Of a stretch of 17,828 nt of DNA, positions 7,336 through 14,037 are shown in pieces. The notes beneath the pieces were generated by a model that had not been told where the DNA came from, searched no databases, and saw only the letters and a program-made list of their open reading frames with translations. The stretch lies in the NCBI RefSeq assembly GCF_039832105.1, contig NZ_JBDOHS010000027.1, forward strand, positions 1-17,828. Direction: 5' to 3'. Both the position numbers and the translations under genes were made by a program. Numbering within the stretch: the stretch's first letter is position 1; each line of letters opens with the position of its first letter. This DNA comes from Dorea_A sp016295505. Its GTDB lineage: Bacteria; Bacillota; Clostridia; Lachnospirales; Lachnospiraceae.

Positions 7336-7943
7336 AAGAGCAGTTGATTGAGAAAATTGTAGAGCTTGAGTGGCAGCAGTTTCAAAAGGTTCAAAACGAG
7401 GGCGGAAGAGCGAGCTGTCAGGACAATCGACCTACATTCAATATTATGAGAACGAGCCAGTTTTTGGTTTGGGAAATGGAGATTCTTGAAAGTTATTATC
7501 AGGATCTTCAGGATGCGGAAGCGAAGGGATGGAATCTCTTGACGGAGAAGTATGCCAGAATGATGGAAAGTACGGCTCCAGTGCAGTATGTGCAGTTGAA
7601 AGAGAGACTTCCAGAGCGAAGTGAACGAAGATTGGAACAGCAGGAACGCATGCTTAAGAAGGTGGTTTCCTGGGAGGAGGCGTTTGCGAAGCAGTACCCA
7701 GGGATTGCGGGGACAGGACGTGTATTGCACACTTATGAGGATACACCGTACAGTACTTCCGTGGAGACGTATGCAAGAGGCGAGCTAAGTACTTATTCGG
7801 ATCACACAGTTGAGCTTCTGGAGAAGCTGTATGATAAACTCGAGCGCCGGGGAGACAACCTGTCGACTCTTGTCACGGAACAAATGGTGAAACTGTATGG
7901 ATATCAATCGCTAGAAGACGCGGAGAAGCGATGCTTCTATTAA
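7332..7943 (+). CDS. DUF4125 family protein
   Basis: This is a 203-aa soluble, helical protein starting in an ATGA overlap with the TPR-DUF4037 gene; GAGGAG lies ten bases upstream. Conserved-looking segments include ELEWQQFQKVQNEGGRASCQ, then NRPTFNIMRTSQFLVW (about residues 33-48) and, toward the C terminus, YSTSVETYARGELSTYS. These match my memory of DUF4125, a family of unknown function usually encoded directly after DUF4037 proteins. The overlap and pairing suggest a stoichiometric partner or substrate of the nucleotidyltransferase-like protein. No signal peptide or membrane segment is seen. It is the last gene of the 3155-7943 unit; a small 8-bp hairpin lies at 8007-8027 but lacks a U-tract. 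Confidence 0.7.
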   Translation: MKEQLIEKIVELEWQQFQKVQNEGGRASCQDNRPTFNIMRTSQFLVWEMEILESYYQDLQDAEAKGWNLLTEKYARMMESTAPVQYVQLKERLPERSERRLEQQERMLKKVVSWEEAFAKQYPGIAGTGRVLHTYEDTPYSTSVETYARGELSTYSDHTVELLEKLYDKLERRGDNLSTLVTEQMVKLYGYQSLEDAEKRCFY

Positions 7944-8042
7944 CTATCTTTGTAAATGAACTTAGCTTTATGAACAGTTCTACACTAAACGAAAAGAAGT
8001 CCAAAATCTTCAAAGGATTTTTGAAGAACCTGACATAACTTT

Positions 8043-8111
8043 ACAACACTTGCGATTATGAATGGCAAGTATGTGAATGCTGTTCCGCTCTATCGCCTGG
8101 AACAGCAGATG
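8043..8111 (+). pseudogene. IS66-family transposase remnant
   Basis: The frame reads TTLAIMNGKYVNAVPLYRLE followed by QQM. This matches the segment of IS66 TnpC transposases just after the zinc-ribbon region, typically xTLAxIMxxKYVxxLPLYRxEQ. About 23 codons survive; the frame then runs into TGA at 8139 and the sequence switches to a hydrolase gene in another frame near 8112-8120. The insertion or recombination that left this fragment probably removed the 5' end of the hydrolase gene. Confidence 0.6.
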
Positions 8112-8112
8112 A

Positions 8113-8791
8113 TTGACACCAGTGTTTTACTGGAAAGATGAAGTGGCATCAAGATTTGGGTATTTAGGGAGTGATATTAAGGGAACCGGAATGCCGGCAG
8201 AACAGGCTGAAGCATATGTGGATTTGTTGGACAGGCTTGGGATAAATCAGGTTTATGTTCTTTCGACATCAGCGGGTGGCAGTGTTGCAATTCGTTTTGC
8301 ACTTGATTATCCGGAAAGGACAAAGGGGTTGATTCTGTACTGTTCCGCTATGCCGCTCACAGAAAAACCGGCGAAATATGCGGAATATGTAGGGCCCCCG
8401 GGGGGTTCTTGGTAATAATTATGCTATGTTCCTGATGAGTCCTATGTTTGGACCGATTATGGGTATGGATCCATCAACAATCTATAGCATGATGCCGGTC
8501 AGTGAGCGTAAGGCAGGAGTTGTGTTGGATGCAGCTGTAACGAATCCGGATATGGCTCGAAACTATGAAAGCTATGATATAGAAAATCTTCAGGTTTCGG
8601 TGCTTATCCTTCATGCAAAGGATGATAAGCTTGCAAGTTATGAGGACGCAGTCAATGCATTGGCAAGATTTCCAGAATATATTTTTGTGTCCTTTGATGA
8701 TGGTGGTCATCTTATGGCGGGACATGAGGTAGAAGTACATAAAGTTGTAACGGGTTTTGTGCAGCAAAACGAGTTAGCTGAAAGGAGATGA
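8113..8791 (+). pseudogene. alpha/beta hydrolase, 5'-truncated and frameshifted
   Basis: Two consecutive frames form one alpha/beta-hydrolase. The first (8113-8415) has FGYLGSDIKGTGMP and the nucleophile elbow STSAGG (Ser53), where the usual Gly of GxSxG is Ser, then SVAIRFALDYPERTKGLIL. The second (open from about 8399 to 8791) has ILHAKDD with a candidate acid Asp and DDGGHLMAGHE with the catalytic His. The halves are offset by one base at GGGCCCCCGGGGGG (8392-8405), where removing one base restores the frame. The usual first 60-70 residues, with the HG oxyanion motif, are missing at the junction with the IS66 remnant. The enzyme is therefore presumably inactive. The stop overlaps a possible ATG of the next gene (ATGA at 8788), so it once formed an operon with it. 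Substrate cannot be predicted. Confidence 0.65.
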
Positions 8792-8796
8792 TAAAT

Positions 8797-9129
8797 ATGA
8801 CAATGAAAGATTTAAGTACTGGACCGGATTGGATAGTATGGGTTGTATTTGTAATATTAGTTGCCATTAGTGCAATATTATTATCCGGCCATGGAGCAAA
8901 TCTGATAGCTGGTTACAATACAGCACCTGAGGAAAAGAAAGAAAAATACGATGAGAAGAAGCTTGGACGTGTCATTGGCACAGGTTTACTGGCTATAGCA
9001 ATCTTGCTTCCTTTTGCAGTGCTTGGACAGGCAATGCTTCCGGCATGGGTTGCATATGCTTTTCTGGGATTTACAATTGCGGATAGTATTGTTATGATCA
9101 TTCTGGCGAATACGATATGTAAAAAATAA
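8797..9129 (+). CDS. DUF3784-like small membrane protein
   Basis: This is a 110-aa protein with three hydrophobic segments: WIVWVVFVILVAISAILL, a second around GTGLLAIAILLPFAVLG, and YAFLGFTIADSIVMIILA. Between the first and second lies GANLIAGYNTAPEEKKEKYD, the hallmark of DUF3784, a Firmicute membrane family of unknown function. AAAGGAG (8780-8786) sits about ten bases before ATG 8797, the best start; ATG 8788 overlaps the hydrolase stop but would place the RBS too close. It appears intact despite the broken hydrolase upstream. A local role with the former hydrolase cannot be inferred. Confidence 0.7.
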   Translation: MTMKDLSTGPDWIVWVVFVILVAISAILLSGHGANLIAGYNTAPEEKKEKYDEKKLGRVIGTGLLAIAILLPFAVLGQAMLPAWVAYAFLGFTIADSIVMIILANTICKK

Positions 9130-9238
9130 ATTGATACAGAAACAAATATAAATAGCTTTTCTTGTGTTCAATTCAAGATTTTACCAATGATTTACCAATA
9201 TTTCTGGAGAGTCAGACTTGCAGAAACAACAAACCAGA

Positions 9239-9379
9239 ATGAGGAGATTAAAAAAAGATGCCGCAGACGGCGGGGAGAGTGAGAAACAGATTGTTTTTCA
9301 TGAGCCGCTGACGCATCAAAGAATGAAGTCGATCGCCCAAAAGGAACTGTGTCCTGACGACTGTGGCTGGAAACGATAA
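9239..9379 (+). CDS. small ORF, 46 aa, unrecognised
   Basis: This frame begins MRRLKKDAADGG and ends ELCPDDCGWKR before TAA. It is basic at the start and carries a CxxxC pair (C38, C42). No good RBS precedes the ATG, although another frame across the same DNA is also open. It could be a fragment of a mobile-element gene. Together with the motif cluster at 9411-9452 it is the only content I can see in bases 9130-9488. Confidence 0.25.
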   Translation: MRRLKKDAADGGESEKQIVFHEPLTHQRMKSIAQKELCPDDCGWKR

Positions 9380-9410
9380 TAGTGAGTGAAAATGAACCCA
9401 GCAAAAACAA

Positions 9411-9452
9411 TATAACGATAGCTAGAACTTTATAACGATTAAAACGTTATAA
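9411..9452. repeat. three-copy TATAACG motif, candidate operator
   Basis: TATAACGAT occurs at 9411-9419 and 9431-9439, and the second copy is half of an inverted repeat TTATAACG (9430-9437) / CGTTATAA (9445-9452) with a 7-nt loop. The cluster ends about 37 bp upstream of a promoter-like pair, a good position for a regulator binding site. Confidence 0.4.
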
Positions 9453-9488
9453 GGTTGAAATATAAGTTGCAGAATTGAAAAATAATTG

Positions 9489-9517
9489 TTGTAATCTTTC
9501 CGGATTTAGCATATACT
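9489..9517 (+). promoter_or_regulatory. sigma-A type promoter for the 67-aa gene
   Basis: TTGTAA (9489-9494) and TATACT (9512-9517) are separated by exactly 17 bp. Transcription would start near 9524 and run into the leader hairpin at 9530-9567. Confidence 0.5.
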
Positions 9518-9529
9518 AACATTAACAGA

Positions 9530-9567
9530 ACCCAACACGCCTCTCAACGATGCGGACCACGTTGGGT
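9530..9567 (+). promoter_or_regulatory. leader hairpin, possible attenuator
   Basis: ACCCAAC (9530-9536) pairs exactly with GTTGGGT (9561-9567) across a 24-nt loop and is followed by CTTTTAACTTTT. It sits between the promoter and the RBS of the 67-aa gene, where it could attenuate transcription or shape the leader RNA. The loop is long and the U-tract interrupted, so termination strength is uncertain. Confidence 0.4.
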
Positions 9568-9593
9568 CTTTTAACTTTTAAGGAGAAAAATAC

Positions 9594-9797
9594 ATGGGTG
9601 AACTGAAGCAACATCAACCGCCTATGACGATTGATGAACAGGAGGAAAAATATAATGATAAAAGTATTATTCATCTGCCACGGCAAAGCGTCGCCAAAGT
9701 GGCAGAGAACCCGTATTTACAATGGTTTCAGCCATCTAAGCAGATGAATTTCCCACACTTTTCCCACAATAATGAGCCTCTGGCACAGCACGAATGA
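9594..9797 (+). CDS. 67-aa protein in its own small transcription unit
   Basis: A strong RBS (AAGGAGA, 9580-9586) precedes the ATG. The protein starts MGELKQHQPPMTIDEQEEKY; its middle, IIHLPRQSVAKVAENPYLQW (residues 26-45), resembles the extreme N terminus of some IS5/IS1182-type transposases, where an AENPYLQxF motif is common. The C terminus (NFPHFSHNNEPLAQHE) has no such resemblance. It may be a transposase deletion derivative that kept its promoter and leader, or an independent small protein. A promoter-like pair, a leader hairpin and a terminator immediately after the stop frame it as a complete monocistronic unit. No catalytic domain is present. Confidence 0.5.
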   Translation: MGELKQHQPPMTIDEQEEKYNDKSIIHLPRQSVAKVAENPYLQWFQPSKQMNFPHFSHNNEPLAQHE

Positions 9798-9800
9798 TTT

Positions 9801-9830
9801 CCCACTTACTTTGCGTAGGTGGGATTTTTT
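9801..9830 (+). terminator. intrinsic terminator of the 67-aa unit
   Basis: CCCACTTAC (9801-9809), a 5-nt loop and GTAGGTGGG (9815-9823) form a 9-bp stem with one G-T wobble, followed by ATTTTTT. It begins three bases after the stop codon of the 67-aa gene. Confidence 0.75.
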
Positions 9831-9969
9831 ATGAGAAATTGAAGGCGGTCAAAAATGACCGGGTTCAGATTATGTCATATCAAAGGTACGATCATAGATT
9901 TTCCATGCCGTGTCTGGAGAATTTTTTCCATTATATTAGGGAGGCTGTTCTCTGGAGACTAAAAAGTAA

Positions 9970-10233
9970 GGATATATTTTAAATCGAAAAAAATTAATAA
10001 GTGAAATAGTTTTTGAGGTTATAACCGCAAAATATTATGAAGATACGATTTCAAAACAAATGTTTGAAGCTGCTAAAGTAAAGCCTAGGGAAAACAAAAA
10101 CACCGACTTTTTCCTTCTGAGTTGGAAAATCTTGGAATAAGCTGTTGATACAGGTTTCTAATGGATTCGGACATGAGATGTAGTGAAAGAGAAGTATTTA
10201 GGAGACAATCCGAAATTAAAGGCATGGATTGAG
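9970..10233 (+). pseudogene. decayed coding fragments
   Basis: After TAA 9967-9969 a frame is open to TAA 10138-10140 without an early ATG; it contains VITAKYYEDTISKQMFEAAK and ends FFLLSWKILE. The same frame, after stops at 10138, 10159 and 10171, resumes as KEKYLGDNPKLKAWIELF from about 10183. The NPKLKxWIEF-like stretch recalls a segment before the tail of Rpn/PD-(D/E)XK transposase proteins, but the match is short. One gene eroded by stops is a plausible reading; no function is left. It lies just beyond the 3' end of the convergent XRE gene. Confidence 0.3.
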
Positions 10234-10524
10234 TTATTTATACTTTTGATAAGTTTGAATGATTTCCTCAAAGAAATCAACAGGGTTTTCTTCTAAAGCA
10301 GTTGCAAGAACGATGAGTTTTTCAATACTAATCCAATTTTTCCCGAGCTCAAGATTAGCAAGGTGGCGAGGTGAAATCCATGGTTCTCCGCCAAAGAGTT
10401 CTTCACTTCTTCGATCTATAAAACTTTCGCGTGATTTATATGCATATCCTAAAGCCTTTCTTTTTTTGGTAATCAATTCCCCCATTTTTACTAGTCCGGG
10501 ATCATATTTCTGTCGCTCTGCCAT
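10234..10524 (-). CDS. XRE-type helix-turn-helix regulator of the defence cassette
   Basis: This is a 96-aa protein on the minus strand. MGELITKKRKALGY is helix 1 of a Cro/C1-type HTH. The usual helix 2-3 region is enlarged by an insertion (SRESFIDRRSEELFGGEPW) before ISPRHLANLELGKNWISIEK, which matches the recognition helix plus the LExGKxxPSxxxL segment. It ends with LATALEENPVDFFEE, typical of XRE helix 5. The RBS is GAGGTG seven bases before the ATG. It is divergent from the AIPR gene with a 135-bp gap containing overlapping promoters and a perfect palindrome in its own leader. The likely role is autorepressor and controller of the downstream cassette. Small XRE regulators diverging from defence operons are common. 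Confidence 0.75.
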   Translation of the reverse strand: MAERQKYDPGLVKMGELITKKRKALGYAYKSRESFIDRRSEELFGGEPWISPRHLANLELGKNWISIEKLIVLATALEENPVDFFEEIIQTYQKYK

Positions 10525-10544
10525 TTTATCACCTCTTTATAAAT

Positions 10545-10560
10545 ATGCACCATGGTGCAT
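10545..10560. promoter_or_regulatory. perfect 16-bp palindrome, probable operator
   Basis: ATGCACCATGGTGCAT is its own reverse complement. It touches the -35 of the rightward promoter and covers the expected transcription start of the leftward XRE promoter, so a bound dimer could repress both. Confidence 0.65.
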
Positions 10561-10588
10561 TGATATATTTTACCATAAGGAATATACT
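10560..10588 (+). promoter_or_regulatory. rightward promoter of the AIPR/GHKL operon
   Basis: TTGATA (10560-10565) and TATACT (10583-10588) each match consensus at 5 of 6 bases and are 17 bp apart. This leaves a leader of about 65 nt before the RBS GGAGG (10646-10650) and ATG 10660. Confidence 0.65.
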
Positions 10589-10596
10589 TAGATCAA
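10567..10596 (-). promoter_or_regulatory. leftward promoter of the XRE regulator
   Basis: On the minus strand TTGATC (10596-10591) and TAAAAT (10572-10567) are 18 bp apart. Start would fall inside the palindrome at 10545-10560. It overlaps the rightward promoter almost completely, so the two polymerases should compete. Confidence 0.5.
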
Positions 10597-10659
10597 GATC
10601 TGAAATTTAGTTCAAGGCAAAAGCTTTCGAGCAGAAAATTAAAATGGAGGTATCAGATT

Positions 10660-11856
10660 ATGAACACACAGTTGAAATTTAAAGTAAACGCATTGAGAAC
10701 ACTTGCTTCCCCTTATAAAAGGAGTGAAAAAGAAGAAGCAACATTTGAAACAATTTATTACTTGTTGGTTAATATGAAGGATCTGCCAGAGAACGTTCCT
10801 TTAGATGTTAATCCTCGAGTACCTAAAATGGGAACAAATGTTGCGAAGAGACTTATCAACGCTGTAGTTGAGCCAGAAACAGATTTTTATATTAATAATC
10901 GAGGTATTGTTATTTCTGCAAAATCATTAAGTTTTAATAGTGCAGATTCAGAGGTGACAATTGATATTGGTAATCAGGATGATGAGAATGACAGATATAA
11001 TTATGGCATTCTTGATGGTGGTCATACTTATACAGCAATAATGCAGAATAGAGATAGAATTCCAGAAGATATTGAAAAATATGTTCGTATGGAAGTTATC
11101 ACTAATGTTATTAATATTACAAGATTATCAGATGCGAGAAACACATCTGTTCAAGTTTCAGATATAGCATTGTTTAACCTCGAAGATAGTTTTGAGGATA
11201 TTAGAAATGCTATTAAAAATGAATCTTATGCTGACAAGATTGCATATAAAGATAACGAAAATAAGCCGATTAATATATCAGAATTACTTCGTTTAATGTA
11301 TGCATTTGATGTAGTTAAATATCCTGATGATAGCATGGCTCCAATTCAGAGTTATTCAGGTAAAGCGCAGGTGTTTAAAAGATACAAGGATGTATTTGAT
11401 ACTCCTTTTTATAAATCATTAACAAAACAGTTGCCGGTTCTTGTGAGTTTATATGATTTAATCGAAAGAGAGTTGTCTTTGAAATATAATGAGTACAAGA
11501 AAAAACTTGGAGTTGCTATTCCGAGATTTGGAAGCGTAAAAGGTGTTGAAAATATTGAGAAGGGAACAAAAACAAATTTCCTTCAGAAGAAAACCACATA
11601 TTCTATATCTAGCGGTTATATTTATCCTATATTTGGTGCATTTCGTTCGTTGTTAAGATTTGATGAAGAAACAGGTGAGGTTTCTTGGCTGTTTGATCCT
11701 TTGGAAATATGGGAAGAGGTTGGAACAAGTATTGCACAGAATACGTTTGAAAGCAGTAACAATCCTCAGCTTGCAGGAAAAGATAAGCAGCTATGGTTGT
11801 CAAATTACAGAATTGTTGAAACTCAGAGTTTGAGAAAACTCCTTAACAAACGATAA
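10660..11856 (+). CDS. AIPR-family protein (abortive infection phage resistance)
   Basis: This is a 398-aa soluble protein with ATG nine bases after GGAGG. It carries the signature blocks of AIPR proteins: an N-terminal segment with DVNPRVPKMGTNVAKRL, then FYINNRGIVISAKSL, then YGILDGGHTYTAI (residues 115-127, the GG[HQ]T block) and the R-N-T-S-V-Q-V block at 160-166. The family was named from a phage abortive-infection protein and occurs in restriction-like and MutL/Z1-associated conflict operons; its biochemistry is not settled to my knowledge, though a nuclease-like role has been proposed. Length is at the short end for the family (400-700 aa). It is the first gene right of the divergent promoters and so likely the leading component of a defence operon under XRE control. 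It ends with a double stop TAATAG. Confidence 0.75.
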   Translation: MNTQLKFKVNALRTLASPYKRSEKEEATFETIYYLLVNMKDLPENVPLDVNPRVPKMGTNVAKRLINAVVEPETDFYINNRGIVISAKSLSFNSADSEVTIDIGNQDDENDRYNYGILDGGHTYTAIMQNRDRIPEDIEKYVRMEVITNVINITRLSDARNTSVQVSDIALFNLEDSFEDIRNAIKNESYADKIAYKDNENKPINISELLRLMYAFDVVKYPDDSMAPIQSYSGKAQVFKRYKDVFDTPFYKSLTKQLPVLVSLYDLIERELSLKYNEYKKKLGVAIPRFGSVKGVENIEKGTKTNFLQKKTTYSISSGYIYPIFGAFRSLLRFDEETGEVSWLFDPLEIWEEVGTSIAQNTFESSNNPQLAGKDKQLWLSNYRIVETQSLRKLLNKR

Positions 11857-11863
11857 TAGACTG

Positions 11864-12107
11864 TTGGAGGATCGATTGTATGAGAATAATAAAATTACTA
11901 ATGCATCAAAATTATACATAGCGTCTCGCACGATTTTCTTCCCATTATGTTTTGGGTGGTAATCAGACTGGTGCGAGAATTGGAATTCATTCGGCATTTG
12001 GAGGTGGAGATTCCTTACCACAGGTGTCAGGTGATGAGGAAGGCCGTTGAACTGAATGCGATAATTACATTGAATCAACAATAGAAAAATATAGAAAGGG
12101 ACAGTAA
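11864..12107 (+). pseudogene. decayed ORF between the AIPR and GHKL genes
   Basis: A clear RBS TTGGAGG (11864-11870) is followed by ATG 11880, but that frame stops after 13 codons. Another frame reads ENNKITNASKLYIASRTIFF then PLCFG and stops at TAA 11960. From 11958 the next frame reads GGNQTGARIGIHSAFGGGDS followed by LPQVSGDEEGR and TGA 12048-12050. It then continues TECDNYIESTIEKYRKGQ to TAA 12105-12107, two bases before the GHKL ATG. Removing one base at 11957 joins PLCFG to GNQTG. The pattern of a strong RBS, protein-like composition and operon-like spacing with several lesions suggests a small gene that was lost. No family is recognised. Confidence 0.4.
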
Positions 12108-12108
12108 G

Positions 12109-14037
12109 ATGATTAGTTGGAATTTCCCAGGCAACCAGGATGGACAGGTAAAAGGCGTTGCTGATGCAGGTATTGAAAATTTTAATGGAACTGAGCTTTC
12201 ATCTTTGGCACGAGAAAATTGCCAAAACTCTTTGGATGCTGCATTGGATGATAGTAATCCAGATGTTCAAGTTGAATTTGAAAGATATTTTGTGTCTACA
12301 AATCAGATTCCGGGTATTGTGGAATATCGAAATATCTTGAAAAAATGCAAGACTTTTTGGGATAGATCGAAGAGTGAAAAAGCTAAACTTTTTTTGAAGG
12401 ATGCAATTAAAGAGGCAGAAAAGGAGAATACTTTTGTGCTCAGAATCAGTGATTACAATACAACGGGACTTTCAGATCCGTATGCACAATCAGATGATCC
12501 TTTTAATTTTAGCTTCGATGGATGGAATGCATTGATAAAAATTGATGGTGGTGCGAACAAAGGCGATGACAAAGCAGGTGCATTTGGAATTGGTAAAAGT
12601 GCTCCATTTAGTAATTCGCATTATAGATTGGTGTTTTACAGAACATACAATCAGAAATATGAGCGTGCAGCACAGGGCATTTCAAGATTAATGTCATATC
12701 AAGATGGTGCATTAATGACTAGTGGTATTGGTTATTACGGAGAAACAAAAGGAAATAATCCAGTAGAGGTAATACCGGAACTTGATAGCATAAATAGAAG
12801 ATCCGAAGTTGGGACGGATGTCTTTATTTATGGATTTAAGTCAGCAAGCGAGTGGGAAACAGAAATTACTGTAGCATTATTGGAAAGTTTTCTTATGTCA
12901 TTTTTTAATGGGCAGCTTCGGGTAAAGGTACAGGGAAGAGAAATCAATAAAAAATCATTACCAGGATATATGGAACGCGTTCATAGAGAACGACCGGGTG
13001 CGACCAAAGGAACTTATGGTAATTATCTTGCATTGACGCGAACAAAGGGAGTTCATACATATTCACAGGATTTTCATGGTATGGGTACATTAGAATTGAG
13101 ATTGTTGGTCGACCCGAATGAAAAACTGGACAGAAAAGTTTTGATTGTGAGGAAAGCCGGAATGAAATTATTCCGGCTTGGAAATATATCCAAGTTGGTT
13201 CCCTTTACAGGAATTCTTGAATTAAAGGGAAAAGATTTGAACAGTTATTTCCGTGCTATGGAAACAGTTGCTCATGATAATTGGGAACCTGGAAGGCATT
13301 CAAATCCGAAGCAGGCAAAAGCATATTATGAGGAAATTAAGGACTGGATTAGAACCATTGTGGCAGAACTTGCTGAACACACAAGCGATGACGAAATGGA
13401 TGTCGAGGGTTTAGGCGGTGTTCTTCAAAAAGAGCCGGAGGCAGTGGAAACTGGAGATTCAGATGATAAACGAGAAAATATTAATGATCATCTAGGAAAT
13501 ATTGATGTATTGGAGCGTCCAACTAAGACTCCATCAAAAGGATTCTTTTATGGAAAAGGGGATGAAGGCAGCAGTCAATCTACAACCACAAGTGGAACAC
13601 TTGGAAAGACAGGCGAAGCCGGACTTAGAATTCTGAAAGGAAAAAGAAAGCGAAAAAAATTAGATAAACATCGGGGAATTCCAGATCCGAGTGGAAAAGA
13701 TGTTGTTGTTCAGAAGAAACCGGGTGGAGAAACTAGTTGTCCTCTTAAAAATGTGCGCATTATAAAGAAGGGTACAGGGATATATTCACTTAATTTTGAA
13801 ATACCACATGATGTGGAGTATGGAAGAATTGAACTGGTCACTGTAGGAGAAAATGGGAAGTCTAATAGGCTTCGTATAACAGATGTTAAGCCGACATCTG
13901 GATGTGAAACGGCAAAATTAAATGGAGGCTTTATAGAAACTGCGAATATGACATCTTCTGGGAAAGTGAAGATTATTGTAACTCTTGCGGATTCACATGA
14001 TTATGCTATGGAGGTAAATGTATATGAACATAACTAA
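12109..14037 (+). CDS. GHKL ATPase of MutL/MORC type, defence-associated
   Basis: This is a 642-aa protein. The Bergerat ATP fold is visible. The N-box is ELSSLARENCQNSLDAA with E36 and N40 (ExxxN). Motif I is FVLRISDYNTTGL with D115 and G120. Motif II is GAFGIGKSAPF (residues 157-167). A second domain follows to about residue 400, including KVLIVRKAGMKLFRLGNI. A charged low-complexity linker spans about 430-555 and a beta-rich terminal domain about 560-642. There are no histidine-kinase motifs, so a DNA-clamping, MutL/MORC/Hsp90-like conformational ATPase is the better model. Such bacterial ATPases are known from restriction-like operons with AIPR and Z1 proteins. The weak RBS AAAGGGAC precedes ATG. 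The 3' end overlaps the next gene by 14 bases. It probably acts as the ATP-driven sensor or clamp of the system; that is inference. Confidence 0.78.
   Translation: MISWNFPGNQDGQVKGVADAGIENFNGTELSSLARENCQNSLDAALDDSNPDVQVEFERYFVSTNQIPGIVEYRNILKKCKTFWDRSKSEKAKLFLKDAIKEAEKENTFVLRISDYNTTGLSDPYAQSDDPFNFSFDGWNALIKIDGGANKGDDKAGAFGIGKSAPFSNSHYRLVFYRTYNQKYERAAQGISRLMSYQDGALMTSGIGYYGETKGNNPVEVIPELDSINRRSEVGTDVFIYGFKSASEWETEITVALLESFLMSFFNGQLRVKVQGREINKKSLPGYMERVHRERPGATKGTYGNYLALTRTKGVHTYSQDFHGMGTLELRLLVDPNEKLDRKVLIVRKAGMKLFRLGNISKLVPFTGILELKGKDLNSYFRAMETVAHDNWEPGRHSNPKQAKAYYEEIKDWIRTIVAELAEHTSDDEMDVEGLGGVLQKEPEAVETGDSDDKRENINDHLGNIDVLERPTKTPSKGFFYGKGDEGSSQSTTTSGTLGKTGEAGLRILKGKRKRKKLDKHRGIPDPSGKDVVVQKKPGGETSCPLKNVRIIKKGTGIYSLNFEIPHDVEYGRIELVTVGENGKSNRLRITDVKPTSGCETAKLNGGFIETANMTSSGKVKIIVTLADSHDYAMEVNVYEHN
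14010..14014 (+). promoter_or_regulatory. RBS that decides the start of the 292-aa gene
   Basis: GGAGG lies three bases from ATG 14018, too close to use, but nine bases from ATG 14024. The protein therefore most likely begins MNITNRLF rather than MYMNITNRLF. Confidence 0.65.

Noticed and set aside
7311..7730. 139-aa minus-strand frame opposite the DUF4125 gene
   Set aside because: It is antisense to a recognisable family and lacks an RBS or protein-like composition.
9180..9199. Two TTTACCAAT copies 11 bp apart, considered as iterons of a replication origin
   Set aside because: There are only two copies and no replication gene or longer array nearby.
9794..9982. 62-aa frame over the terminator region
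   Set aside because: It begins over the stop of the 67-aa gene, reads through the strong hairpin terminator, and has no RBS of its own.
12109..14037. Histidine kinase as the identity of the GHKL protein
   Set aside because: There is no phospho-acceptor His box, no membrane segments and no response regulator next to it; the long C-terminal region fits MutL/MORC-like ATPases better.
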